Source: Pseudomonas tritici
Lineage (GTDB): Bacteria; Pseudomonadota; Gammaproteobacteria; Pseudomonadales; Pseudomonadaceae
Reading direction: 5' to 3'
Assembly (NCBI RefSeq): GCF_014268275.3
Contig: NZ_CP077084.1
Coordinates: 3,038,001 to 3,102,000, forward strand
Length of the DNA stretch: 64,000 nucleotides
In this document: in pieces, positions 40,717 through 48,530 of the stretch
Layout of the letters: every line of letters starts with the position of its first letter
Position numbering within the stretch: the first letter of the stretch is position 1
Program-made: the position numbers and the translations under genes
Notes under the pieces: model-generated
The model's database searches: none
Told to the model about the DNA's origin: nothing
What the model saw: the letters and a program-made list of their open reading frames with translations, nothing else

Positions 40717-41427
40717 TCAATGGGTGGCCGGCAATTCCAGTTGCAGGCGCCGCGCCGCCGCACGCAAGTGGGCTTCGGCGCTGGCCGCGGCGCGTTGGGC
40801 GTCGCCGTCTGCAATAGCCTGGTACAACAATTGGTGTTCCTCGGTGGCGTCGGCAGAACCGTTGGCAAAGCGCGATGCCGAGTTTTCCCAAGCGGTTTTG
40901 CGCGCACTGGCCAATTGGCTTCTTAGGAAGTCATGGAAGGCCACGAAGTAGTCATTCTTGCTGGCGTCGGCGATGGCGCGGTGGAATTCCACATCGGCCA
41001 GCGCCGCTGCTTCAAAGTTGTCGCGGTTGTCTTGCATGTCCTGCAAGGCGCTCTTCATGCGTTGCAGGTCGGCGTCGTCGCGGCGTTGGGCGGCAATCGA
41101 GGCGGCCGTGGTTTCGATCCACAGGCGCACTTCGAACATTTGCGCCAAGTCAGCGCGACGTCCGTTCTGCTGAGGAAAACGGAACACCGTGCCGGCGGGC
41201 GTCTGCGAGATAAATGAACCCAGGCCACGGCGGGCGGTGATCACGCCGTCGGCTTTGAGTTGAGCAATGGCTTCACGCACCACGGAGCGACTGACGTTGA
41301 GTTGTTCGGCCAGTTGCTGTTCGGTGGGCAGGCGCGACTCAGGCGGCAATTGGCCGGATTCGATTTCTGCGCGAATCGCGCTGACAACCCGTACGACAAG
41401 CGAATCGGGGCGCTGGAGCTCAAGCAT
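40717..41427 (-). CDS. lhgR: FadR-subfamily GntR regulator, probably LhgR
   Basis: Ligand-responsive repressor of 236 residues. The winged helix covers about 8-75 (LPPESRLPTEQQLAEQLNVS, then REAIAQLKADGVITARRGLG). An all-helical FCD ligand-binding domain follows (about 95-220), with metal-coordinating histidines plausible in VEFHRAIADAS and EAHLRAA. It is upstream of lhgO in the same orientation, with matching operator palindromes before both genes, so it very likely represses lhgO, the transporter and itself until L-2-hydroxyglutarate binds. LhgR of P. putida has that role; identity to LhgR is inferred. Confidence 0.82.
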   Translation of the reverse strand: MLELQRPDSLVVRVVSAIRAEIESGQLPPESRLPTEQQLAEQLNVSRSVVREAIAQLKADGVITARRGLGSFISQTPAGTVFRFPQQNGRRADLAQMFEVRLWIETTAASIAAQRRDDADLQRMKSALQDMQDNRDNFEAAALADVEFHRAIADASKNDYFVAFHDFLRSQLASARKTAWENSASRFANGSADATEEHQLLYQAIADGDAQRAAASAEAHLRAAARRLQLELPATH

Positions 41428-41442
41428 GGGACAACCTTATTG

Positions 41443-41459
41443 ATCAGGTTGTCAGACAA
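41443..41459. promoter_or_regulatory. Predicted autoregulatory operator of the LhgR-type regulator
   Basis: The core TTGTCAGACAA (41449-41459) is a perfect 11-base palindrome fitting the FadR-subfamily pattern, inside the 15-mer shared with 40644-40658. It lies about 22-32 bases before the regulator ATG, well placed to block its promoter or early elongation. Confidence 0.75.
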
Positions 41460-41473
41460 TAGTCGTTACGATT

Positions 41474-42658
41474 TTATCTTGTCAATGTCCGTATCGCACC
41501 TGCGAGCAGGATCACACCCAGCGCCACGCCGAAGGTGACGTGCAGGCCGTTGGCCACTGATTGCGCGGTGGCGTGAGTCACCTCCGGCGTGGCCCAGGCG
41601 AACACCGCGCCGAGGACCGACGCGCCGACAATCAAGCCGAGATTGCGCGACAGGTTCAGCAGGCCGGAGACAGTGCCTCGGTTCGCTGGCTGCACATCCT
41701 TCATTACAGCGGTGTTGTTCGCGGCTTGGAACAGGCTGTAGCCGGTGGTCAGAATGACCAGCGCACCCAGGTACATGAACAGCCCCGAGGTGAATGACAG
41801 CAGCAGTGTGCCACAGGCCAGCACGCCCAGCCCGGCGAGTGTCATGCGTCGGCTTCCGAGGCGGTCGGTCAGGCGGCCGGCGGGTACGCCGGTCACGGCC
41901 GCGATACACGGCCCGACCGCCATGGCCAGGCCCATCCACTCAGGCGCAAGCCCCAGGCCACGGGACAAATAAAACGGCCCCACCACAAAGGTGGCCATGA
42001 TCACGGCGGCCACCAAGGCACTCATGGCCAGGCCGGCGCGCAACGAGGCGTCCTGCAATGACGACCAGAAGTTTGAGCCTGTGGGCGATGACTCACGCTG
42101 CCCATCGACCGGTAAATAACGATAGGCGAGGGCGACCGCCATCAACCCCAGCGGAACGCCGACCAGGAATATCGAGCGCCAGCCCCAGACGCTCAGTAAC
42201 ACACCACCGACGCTGGGCCCCATGGCGGTACCGACGGCCGACATCGTGCCCAGCAAGCCCATCACTCGCCCCGTACGTTGCTTAGTCACCGTGTCACCCA
42301 CCATCCCCAACGCCATCGCCATCATGACTGCCGCGCCCAACCCTTGCAGGACGCGCGCGACAATCAGCCATTCAAGCGCAGGTGCCATGCCGCACAGCCC
42401 ACACGCCACGGCGAACAGCAGCAGCCCCGCAAGCAGCAACCGTCGACGGCCCAGTCGGTCGCCCAGGCGTCCGGCACTCACAATCACCGCCGTGATCGCC
42501 AGCAGGTAGGCCAGCACCACCCACTGCACGGCGTGGAAAGACGCATCGAACGCCCGCGCCAGGCTGGGCAGGCCGACGTTGGCAATGCTGGTGCCGAGGG
42601 AGGCCAGCAACATGGAAAGCGACAGGCTGACGAGGCTGCCGCGTGAGGCGTTATGCAT
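41474..42658 (-). CDS. MFS transporter (drug:H+ antiporter type)
   Basis: Multidrug or metabolite exporter of 394 residues with 12 predicted spans. Motif A reads GRLGDRLGRRRLLL (about 60) and a second basic loop GRLTDRLGSRRM occurs at the start of the second half; motif C-like GTAMGPSVGGVLL is near residue 138, which points to export. A longer in-frame reading (to 43033) runs into the opposite-strand LysR gene and is not supported. Divergent from the LysR regulator at 42771, which probably controls it. Substrate unknown. Confidence 0.85.
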   Translation of the reverse strand: MHNASRGSLVSLSLSMLLASLGTSIANVGLPSLARAFDASFHAVQWVVLAYLLAITAVIVSAGRLGDRLGRRRLLLAGLLLFAVACGLCGMAPALEWLIVARVLQGLGAAVMMAMALGMVGDTVTKQRTGRVMGLLGTMSAVGTAMGPSVGGVLLSVWGWRSIFLVGVPLGLMAVALAYRYLPVDGQRESSPTGSNFWSSLQDASLRAGLAMSALVAAVIMATFVVGPFYLSRGLGLAPEWMGLAMAVGPCIAAVTGVPAGRLTDRLGSRRMTLAGLGVLACGTLLLSFTSGLFMYLGALVILTTGYSLFQAANNTAVMKDVQPANRGTVSGLLNLSRNLGLIVGASVLGAVFAWATPEVTHATAQSVANGLHVTFGVALGVILLAGAIRTLTR

Positions 42659-42770
42659 GGGGAATCCTTGAATGAAGGCAACTGTCGCAAATCTACGGCG
42701 TGGCCTAACATGGCGGAAGACGCATGGGTTGCAGTTAATACCTGCGCGTAACGCCTGATAAGGAACGCCG

Positions 42771-43679
42771 ATGCCCGATCTCAATCTGCTGGTCACTCTG
42801 GATGTATTGCTTGCCGAAGGCAGCGTCGCCGCCGCGGCCAGGCGCTTGTGCCTGAGCCCTTCGGCGATGAGCCGTGCGTTGGCACGCTTGCGTGAAACCA
42901 CCGGCGACCCGTTGTTGGTGCGCGCCGGGCGCGGCTTGGTGCCGACGCCAAGGGCAGTGGAGCTGCGCGAACAGGTCAGCCGCCTGGTGCAGGAGGCCAC
43001 TGCGGTGCTGCGCCCTGTGCAATCGGTGGACATGGCTCAGGTCGAACGCACGTTTACCTTGCGTACCAGCGAAGAGTTCGTCGAAAACTTCGGCCCGGCG
43101 TTGCTCGCCCGCATCGCTCAGGATGCACCCGGCGTGCGCCTGCGGTTCATCAACAAGACCGATAAAGCCAGCGCGTTGCTGCGTGAAGGCAGTGTCGACC
43201 TGGAAACCGGCGTGGTCGACCCCGCCGCCAGCCCGGAAGTGCTGACCCAGGCATTGTTTCGTGACCGTCTGGTTGGCGTAGTGCGCAGCGGCCATCCGAT
43301 CAGCCAGGGCGAGGTGACTGTCGAACGCTATGTCAGTGGCCAGCATGTCTACGTATCGCGCCGTGGCCAGGCGCGGGGGCAGATCGATGACGTACTTGAA
43401 GCCATGGGCCTCACGCGGCAGATCAGTACCCTCGTCGCCGGTTTCGCCACCGCCATTGCCCTGGCTCGCGACACCGACCTGATCGCCAGCGTGCCCGAGC
43501 GCTACACCGTCCATCAACGTGAAGGGCTGCACACCTTTGTGCTGCCGCTGGCGTTACCCACGTTTACCGTGGCGATGCTCTGGCACCCCAGGCTGGATGC
43601 CGACCTTGCCCATCGCTGGTTGCGCGGATGTTTGCGTGAGGTGTGCAGGCTGCAACGGGTACAATCGCCGCTGCCTTGA
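42771..43679 (+). CDS. LysR-family transcriptional regulator
   Basis: Regulator of 302 residues. The N-terminal helix-turn-helix (about 1-62: LAEGSVAAAARRLCLSPSAM, SRALARLRETTGDPLLVRAG) is followed by a substrate-binding-like effector domain. The HTH resembles that of the NodD/LeuO/YbeF branch. It is divergent from the MFS gene across 112 bases, the usual arrangement for a LysR regulator and its target. AAGGA lies 7-8 bases before the ATG. Effector unknown. Confidence 0.88.
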   Translation: MPDLNLLVTLDVLLAEGSVAAAARRLCLSPSAMSRALARLRETTGDPLLVRAGRGLVPTPRAVELREQVSRLVQEATAVLRPVQSVDMAQVERTFTLRTSEEFVENFGPALLARIAQDAPGVRLRFINKTDKASALLREGSVDLETGVVDPAASPEVLTQALFRDRLVGVVRSGHPISQGEVTVERYVSGQHVYVSRRGQARGQIDDVLEAMGLTRQISTLVAGFATAIALARDTDLIASVPERYTVHQREGLHTFVLPLALPTFTVAMLWHPRLDADLAHRWLRGCLREVCRLQRVQSPLP

Positions 43680-43699
43680 TGCTAAACCCAGGAATTTGC

Positions 43700-44374
43700 A
43701 TGTTCAGCCTTACCCGCTACACCACACCGTGCCCCGAGCCTGTAAATGGCCAGATCCTGCAGATGGTGGTGGACAACCTCACCGACATCAGCAGCGTGGG
43801 ACTGCCGCCGAGCAACCTGCTGTACAACATCTACCAGTACGCCACCGGCTTTGAGGTGCACCTGTACCTGGAAGCACTGAACGGTTCAAAGGGCATTGCC
43901 GTCGAGTTGGTCGTGGCGACCGATGCGCAGGACCCGGAAAAGGTCATTGGCTTTGTGCTGTCTCTGCCAGTGAAGGATGACCCCGAGGCCTGTGGCGTCG
44001 CGTTCATGGCGGTGCAAGTCGGTTACCGGCGCCAGGGTGTGGCACGCGCGATGATGCGCGACGTGCTGAGTCGTTATCCCCATGCGGAGCTGGCGTGCTC
44101 AGTGGAAAAGGTGCCGGCGTTTGAAGGCATGGGCTTTCAAGTGCGCGGCGCGCGCGGCACCCAAGTGCTGATGAACACGCGGGACTACGGCACCGATGGC
44201 TTGATGGGTGTGTTGGATGTGGCGGCGATCTACAACTCGCTGGAAGTGCGGCAGATTCATACGTACCTGCTACAAAAACACGGCAAGCGAGCGATGGTGG
44301 ATGCGGAAAAGCAGCGCGATCGGCACCTTGATCAGTTGGCGCGCAAGGTTCAGTTGTTTGTGGCTGGGCACTGA
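43700..44374 (+). CDS. GNAT-family N-acetyltransferase
   Basis: Acetyl-CoA-dependent acetyltransferase of 224 residues. The acetyl-CoA binding loop is VGYRRQGVARAMM (about 112-124), preceded by the beta-4 strand GVAFMAVQ. The N-terminus (about 1-70) and the C-terminal helix (EKQRDRHLDQLARKVQLFV) extend beyond the core fold. It begins 20 bases after the LysR stop and may be co-transcribed with it. Acceptor substrate unknown. Start at 43700 (MFSLTRYT) is preferred to upstream in-frame codons that lie within lysR. Confidence 0.82.
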   Translation: MFSLTRYTTPCPEPVNGQILQMVVDNLTDISSVGLPPSNLLYNIYQYATGFEVHLYLEALNGSKGIAVELVVATDAQDPEKVIGFVLSLPVKDDPEACGVAFMAVQVGYRRQGVARAMMRDVLSRYPHAELACSVEKVPAFEGMGFQVRGARGTQVLMNTRDYGTDGLMGVLDVAAIYNSLEVRQIHTYLLQKHGKRAMVDAEKQRDRHLDQLARKVQLFVAGH

Positions 44375-44403
44375 CTCGCTTGTTGTCGTGGCCCAAGTGC
44401 ACT

Positions 44404-44537
44404 TGTAGTGAGCGGGCTTGCCCCGCGCTGGGCTGCGAAGCGGCCCTAAATCCTGATATCGCGTTCTACCTGAAAAAACGCGGCGGCCTTATTGGGGCCG
44501 CTTCGCAGCCCAGCGCGGGGCAAGCCCGCTCACTACA
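44404..44537. repeat. Long perfect inverted repeat (43-bp arms)
   Basis: Arms at 44404-44446 and 44495-44537 are exact reverse complements, beginning TGTAGTGAGCGGGCTTGCCC. The 48-base centre has no evident feature. This opens the 328-base gene-free stretch between the GNAT and TetR genes. The right arm ends at GCGATGTGGCC, which looks like the internal part of a REPIN whose left unit has been lost. Confidence 0.85.
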
Positions 44538-44580
44538 GTGCGATGTGGCCTTGTCAGTCACCCTTTCAGTGGCAGAATCA

Positions 44581-44682
44581 CCGCGATCGCAGGCAAGCCA
44601 GCTCCCACATTTGAACCTCATTTACACCTGATAGGGCTCGAGCGACTATCAGGCCGCCACGGGAGCAAGCTCCCTCGCCACA
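44581..44682. repeat. Two solitary REP units before the tetR stop
   Basis: 44581-44609 (CGCAGGCAAGCCAGCTCCCACA) is the right half of a TGTGGGAGCTGG-class pair without its partner. 44656-44682 (GGGAGCAAGCTCCCTCGCC) is a copy of the second class seen at 34710. With the 43-bp inverted repeat they make this convergent gap a repeat-accumulation site; nothing else was found in it. Confidence 0.8.
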
Positions 44683-44702
44683 ACATCCCAAGTAGCAATG
44701 AC

Positions 44703-45296
44703 CTAAACGCGGCCGCGATTAACCATCGCCAGTATGGTCGCCAACAACTCCTGCTGCGCCTCTTCACGACTGATCTCGCCACTGGCTGCCGCCTGGGACA
44801 GCGCCTCTGCAGCCCCCAGCATCGCCCGCAAACCGGCCTGGGATAAGCGCCCAAAGGGCGACAGCGCAGCGCGGCACTTGTCGAGGAAGATCGCCTCGTA
44901 CTGGCGCTTCAGGGATTCCAGCTCCGGCGAGCTGCTGAGTGCCGCAATCACCCCAGGAATTTCCCGGCCTTGCAATAACACACAATCCACATAGGACTCG
45001 GCGATCACCCAGGCCTGATCGTCAAGGGTGGCGCTGCTGGCCGCTATGGCGTTGGCAAATACCCGATCCTGGCGCGCATCAAAATCCTCATACAACGCAA
45101 CCAGCAACCCGGCACGGGTAACGAAATGGTCGTAGACCACCGGCTTGGTCACCCCTGCCAGTTCTGCCAGGCGGCCAAGGGTCAGGGCTTCGGTGCCTTC
45201 ATCGCGCACCAGTTGCCAGGCCACATCCAGCAATTGGCGCAGGCGGTCTTCGCGGGACAGGCGACGACGTGGGGTAGGGGATTCACTGCTTGACAT
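44703..45296 (-). CDS. TetR-family transcriptional regulator
   Basis: Repressor of 197 residues. The N-terminal TetR helix-turn-helix (about 12-58) reads LLDVAWQLVRDEGTEALTLG, LAELAGVTKPVVYDHF. The C-terminal half is the helical dimerisation/ligand domain. The start at 45296 gives MSSSESPTPRRR; a much longer in-frame reading from 45731 crosses the opposite-strand oxidoreductase and is an artefact. It is divergent from that oxidoreductase over 69 bases with repeated GTAACTTA motifs between them, so mutual control is likely. Confidence 0.88.
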   Translation of the reverse strand: MSSSESPTPRRRLSREDRLRQLLDVAWQLVRDEGTEALTLGRLAELAGVTKPVVYDHFVTRAGLLVALYEDFDARQDRVFANAIAASSATLDDQAWVIAESYVDCVLLQGREIPGVIAALSSSPELESLKRQYEAIFLDKCRAALSPFGRLSQAGLRAMLGAAEALSQAAASGEISREEAQQELLATILAMVNRGRV

Positions 45297-45311
45297 GCTT
45301 ATGTACCAAAA

Positions 45312-45333
45312 GTAACTTACTAATCGTAACTTA
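45312..45333. promoter_or_regulatory. Candidate TetR-family operator (direct repeats)
   Basis: GTAACTTA occurs at 45312-45319 and again at 45326-45333, 14 bases apart; the junction also forms TTAC-TAATC-GTAA (45317-45329), a short inverted repeat. It lies between the divergent TetR and quinone-reductase starts, close to the TetR start. Function is inferred from position. Confidence 0.45.
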
Positions 45334-45365
45334 AGCCCAGCGTAACCCCAAAGGGAGTCAATGTC

Positions 45366-45965
45366 ATGCACGCACTCATCGTTGTTGCTCATCACGACCC
45401 GCAATCTCTCACCCATGGCGTGGCTGCCCAAGTCGCCGTTGGCCTGACAGCCGCGGGTCACACCTACGAAATCGCCGACATTGCCGCAGAAGGTTTTGAC
45501 CCGCGCTACACCGCTGCCGACCATCTGGTCCATCGCAGCCGCGCCACGCCACCGGCCGACGTACTGGCCGAACAGGCGCGCATCGACCGCGCCGATGCCT
45601 TGGTGCTGGCGTTTCCGATTTACTGGTGGTCGTTGCCGGGCCTGCTCAAGGGCTGGATCGACCGCGTCTTCATCAATGGGTGGGCGATCGACTACAGCCC
45701 CGATACGCCGGTGGTGAAGAAACTGCGGCACTTACAGGTGCACCTGCTGGCCTTGGGCGCCGCCGATGACGATGCGTTTGACCGACACGGCTATGCCAAG
45801 GCAATGCGCACGCAGATCGACTACGGGATCTTCGACTATTGTGGCGCGCAGGTGGTGACGTCGCAGCTGATGCTGGAATCGGAAAGCGGCGGGGCGCAAG
45901 TGCATCTGCAAAAGGCCAAGACCGTGGGCCAGGGTCTGTTCGAGAGCGAGACGGTCGCCGGTTGA
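45366..45965 (+). CDS. NAD(P)H-dependent quinone oxidoreductase (flavodoxin fold)
   Basis: FMN/FAD-binding reductase of 199 residues in the KefF/MdaB/YwrO group. MHALIVVAHHDPQSLTHGVA is the phosphate-binding start, and LVLAFPIYWWSLPGLLKGWIDRV (about residues 79-101) is the family signature. It probably detoxifies quinones or other electrophiles by two-electron reduction. Divergent from the TetR gene, which probably represses it until a toxic ligand binds. AGGGAG lies about 11 bases upstream of the ATG. The stop is one base from that of the convergent gene at 45967. Confidence 0.87.
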   Translation: MHALIVVAHHDPQSLTHGVAAQVAVGLTAAGHTYEIADIAAEGFDPRYTAADHLVHRSRATPPADVLAEQARIDRADALVLAFPIYWWSLPGLLKGWIDRVFINGWAIDYSPDTPVVKKLRHLQVHLLALGAADDDAFDRHGYAKAMRTQIDYGIFDYCGAQVVTSQLMLESESGGAQVHLQKAKTVGQGLFESETVAG

Positions 45966-45966
45966 T

Positions 45967-46356
45967 TCAACCTTCGCGAAACAGGTCGTGGGCATCCAGC
46001 AGGCGGTAGGCGATCTCTGGTCGTTTCTCCAGGCCTCGGCGGATCGCGGCCGGGATCGATTGGCGGGTTTTGCGGCACATGCCCGGCAGTTCGTCGATCA
46101 CGATCTGGATCCCACGCATGCTCTTGACCTCGGTGTGGCCCGGTGCGATATGCACGCGAATGCCCAATTGCTGGTACATCAGCTGTTGCAGGCGTTCCAG
46201 GTCTTGCAAGCTCTTGAGGTCTTCAAGGCGGTCGAGCAGTTTCTTCTCTTCCTGACGCGTCAGGTTGAGGATGCGCAAGTCGGCACCTGGCGCTTGCAGC
46301 AGGTCGTCGCGGTCGCAGACGCAAGCGCCAGGTGGGCAGGGTTGGCGAATCGTCAT
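45967..46356 (-). CDS. Conserved hypothetical protein downstream of aroA
   Basis: A 129-residue soluble protein starting MTIRQPCPPGACVCDRD, whose three cysteines (C-x4-C-x-C) suggest a metal or iron-sulfur site at the N-terminus. The middle is strongly helical and charged (LTRQEEKKLLDRLEDLKSL). The C-terminal part (CRKTRQSIPAAIRRGLEKRP) carries one further cysteine. I recognise it as a conserved pseudomonad family but know no function. It starts 32 bases after aroA and is probably co-transcribed with it. A start two codons upstream (46362) is possible. Confidence 0.78.
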   Translation of the reverse strand: MTIRQPCPPGACVCDRDDLLQAPGADLRILNLTRQEEKKLLDRLEDLKSLQDLERLQQLMYQQLGIRVHIAPGHTEVKSMRGIQIVIDELPGMCRKTRQSIPAAIRRGLEKRPEIAYRLLDAHDLFREG

Positions 46357-46388
46357 GTGCACTGCCTCCCCATTCCGACGCTGATCGC

Positions 46389-47645
46389 TCAGTAGGTCAG
46401 CACGACCCCAAGACTGCCCAAAGCCTTCCAGTACTCAGGATAGGTCTTGGCTACGCAGTCCGGGTCCTGAATACGGATGCCCGACACTTTCAGCCCGGCC
46501 AGGGCAAAGCACATGGCGATGCGGTGGTCGGCGTGGGTGTCGATCAGCGCGTTGCACGACGTGCCGGCCAGCGCAGGATCACTGGCGACCAGCAGGTCGT
46601 CGCCCTCGATGGTCGCCAGGCCCGGGCGGATCTCGTTCAGGCCGTCATGCAGCGCTTGTACGCGGTCACATTCCTTGACCCGCAGGTTGGCGAGCTCAGT
46701 GAAACGCACCGGGGTGTTGTTGAACGCAGCGAGCACCGCCAGGGTCGGGATGGCGTCCTGCATCTGCGAGCCGACCACGGTCGCCTGCATGTCTGGGAAT
46801 TGCGCGATCACGGCCTGCGCCTTGGCGTCCGGCTGGGTAAAGTCTTGCGCGGCTACGCCGATGTCGATGCGGCCACCGGTCAACACTTCAGCGGCCCACA
46901 GGTAAGTGGCGGCGGAGGCGTCGGGTTCGATCAGATAATCATGGGCGCTGTAGCCGGTAGGGGCGACGCGCCAGGTGGTGTCGTTGACTTCTTCAACCTG
47001 GGCACCGAAGGCACGCATGCAGTCCAGGGTCAGGTCCACATAGCCACGCGCACCGATGTCCTTGCCGGTCAGCGCCACTTCAATCGGCGCTTCACCGCAG
47101 GCGGCGAGCATCAGCAGGGCCGATACGTATTGGCTGGACAGGCCGCCGTCGATCTCGAAGCGCTTGGCTTTGATTTTGCCTACGCCGTGTACGGTGACGG
47201 GTGGGCAACCGGTGGGGCTGTCAACCTGGATACCGTTTTGGCCGAGGGTCGCCAGCAGCGGGCCGATCGGGCGTTTTTGCATGTAGTCATCGCCGTCCAG
47301 CACAACGGTGCCGTCAACCGTGGCAACGGCAGCGGTGAGAAAGCGCATCGCGGTGCCTGCGTTGCCGAGGAACAGCGGTTGACCCGGCAGTTGCAGTTTG
47401 CCCTGGCCGGTGACGACGAAGGTGGTGTCGTCCGGCTCGTCGATGGTTACGCCCATTTGGCGCAGGGCCACTGACATATGGCGGGTGTCATCGCTTTTGA
47501 GCGCGCCGCTGAGGCGGCTGGTGCCCTTGGCCAGGGCGGCCAGCAGGAGGGCGCGGTTGGTAATGGATTTGGAGCCGGGGGGCGCGACCTTGCCATTGAG
47601 GGGGAAGTTGGGCGGTGTAACGGTCACGGTTTTCTGCGAACTCAA
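46389..47645 (-). CDS. aroA: EPSP synthase (3-phosphoshikimate 1-carboxyvinyltransferase), stand-alone
   Basis: Transfers the enolpyruvyl group of PEP to shikimate 3-phosphate in aromatic amino-acid synthesis. The start is TTG at 47645, with AGGAG about 8 bases upstream, giving MSSQKTVTVTPPNFPL (418 residues); no ATG fits. Active-site segments are PPGSKSITNRALLLAAL (Lys26), GNAGTAMRFL (94-103), VRFTELANLRVKECDRV and DHRIAM. Phe102 replaces the Pro of the usual GNAGTAMRPL. The sequence closely resembles my memory of the P. fluorescens G2 enzyme, reported as glyphosate-tolerant. Pseudomonads usually also carry a tyrA-aroA fusion elsewhere, so this may be a second copy. Confidence 0.93.
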   Translation of the reverse strand: MSSQKTVTVTPPNFPLNGKVAPPGSKSITNRALLLAALAKGTSRLSGALKSDDTRHMSVALRQMGVTIDEPDDTTFVVTGQGKLQLPGQPLFLGNAGTAMRFLTAAVATVDGTVVLDGDDYMQKRPIGPLLATLGQNGIQVDSPTGCPPVTVHGVGKIKAKRFEIDGGLSSQYVSALLMLAACGEAPIEVALTGKDIGARGYVDLTLDCMRAFGAQVEEVNDTTWRVAPTGYSAHDYLIEPDASAATYLWAAEVLTGGRIDIGVAAQDFTQPDAKAQAVIAQFPDMQATVVGSQMQDAIPTLAVLAAFNNTPVRFTELANLRVKECDRVQALHDGLNEIRPGLATIEGDDLLVASDPALAGTSCNALIDTHADHRIAMCFALAGLKVSGIRIQDPDCVAKTYPEYWKALGSLGVVLTY

Positions 47646-47790
47646 GGTACAGGGCTCCTGATTCAAGGCAAGGTGGCACGGAGTGGCCGACAGGCGGATT
47701 CGAATAATCGGGTATAGATGCTGTGCTTGTCGAGCCTGCGTTCGGCCAGCGTGTTTGACGGGGCGCCTGAGATCAAGATCAAAAGCCAAA

Positions 47791-48345
47791 TTATCGTTTT
47801 GTCAGCCAGTAATCATGCAGCGCCCGCGCTGCCGGTTCGATTTGGCTGACACGCTGCTGGTGCGCCTGCACATCCAGGTCTGCCGGCAGTTCGAAATTGT
47901 CCTGCTCGGCGCACCAGGAAATTTTCTCCAGTGCTGCGGCTTGCACGGCTGGCAGTTCCGGCCAGTTGCCGATGGCGGCGCCGCGGATGTAGCCAAAGCA
48001 CCATTCTTCGGCGAGGGTTACGGTTTGGCCCTGGTGTTCGGTTTCATCGAAGCGGGCCTTGAAACCCTTGGCATCAATCGCCAGTTGTTCGGCCAGGGTG
48101 TTGATATGGCGAACGCACAGTTCAAGGAAGCTTTGCGCTTCGTCCATGTTGTCCCATTCCGGGTTCTGGCCACCCCAGATGGCCGGGAACCACTCAGCCA
48201 CATCCACCTGGACCGGGCTGGAAACCAGCGCGGTGAAGTAGCCGTCGAGTTCGGCCAGGTTCAATACGGAATGGTCGTCGCCGTATTTGAGCAGGGCATC
48301 TTCGATCGATTCGAATTCGGCGGGGGCGAGGGGGTGGGCGTGCAT
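47791..48345 (-). CDS. UPF0149 (YecA/YgfB-like) protein
   Basis: Soluble 184-residue protein of the UPF0149 family. The N-terminus carries LNLAELDGYFTALVSSPVQV, and WPAI/WGGQNP and EEWCFGYIRG segments follow, as in other members. It lacks the C-terminal zinc-binding SEC-C motif found in longer YecA proteins. The ATG at 48345 is chosen over 48351 because AAGGA is then 7 bases away; it would almost touch the first ATG. It sits 145 bases upstream of aroA on the same strand. Function unknown. Confidence 0.85.
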   Translation of the reverse strand: MHAHPLAPAEFESIEDALLKYGDDHSVLNLAELDGYFTALVSSPVQVDVAEWFPAIWGGQNPEWDNMDEAQSFLELCVRHINTLAEQLAIDAKGFKARFDETEHQGQTVTLAEEWCFGYIRGAAIGNWPELPAVQAAALEKISWCAEQDNFELPADLDVQAHQQRVSQIEPAARALHDYWLTKR

Positions 48346-48530
48346 GGGCATATCCTTTAAACGTCGAGCGCCGCGCGTGGGGCGGCTTAAAGCGCGAAGG
48401 ATGGCGTGTACGCAGGGTTTTATCCAGCGTCTTTTCCTTCACGGTGTACAGTCCCGCTTTTGGCCGATGCGTCCTTGTGCACCCTTGTTATAGTTCGGGC
48501 CTAATTACTCGCCAGCCAGGGATTACTGCC

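Noticed and set aside
41474..43033. 519-codon reading of the MFS gene
   Set aside because: The extension crosses the divergent LysR gene; a normal MFS N-terminus begins at 42658.
44404..44537. Possible CRISPR or attachment site because of repeated palindromes
   Set aside because: Only one pair of inverted arms with no regular direct repeats or spacers; no cas or integrase gene anywhere in the window.
44703..45731. 342-codon reading that extends the TetR gene upstream
   Set aside because: The extra 145 codons lie antisense to the quinone-reductase gene; the TetR domain starts right after the ATG at 45296.
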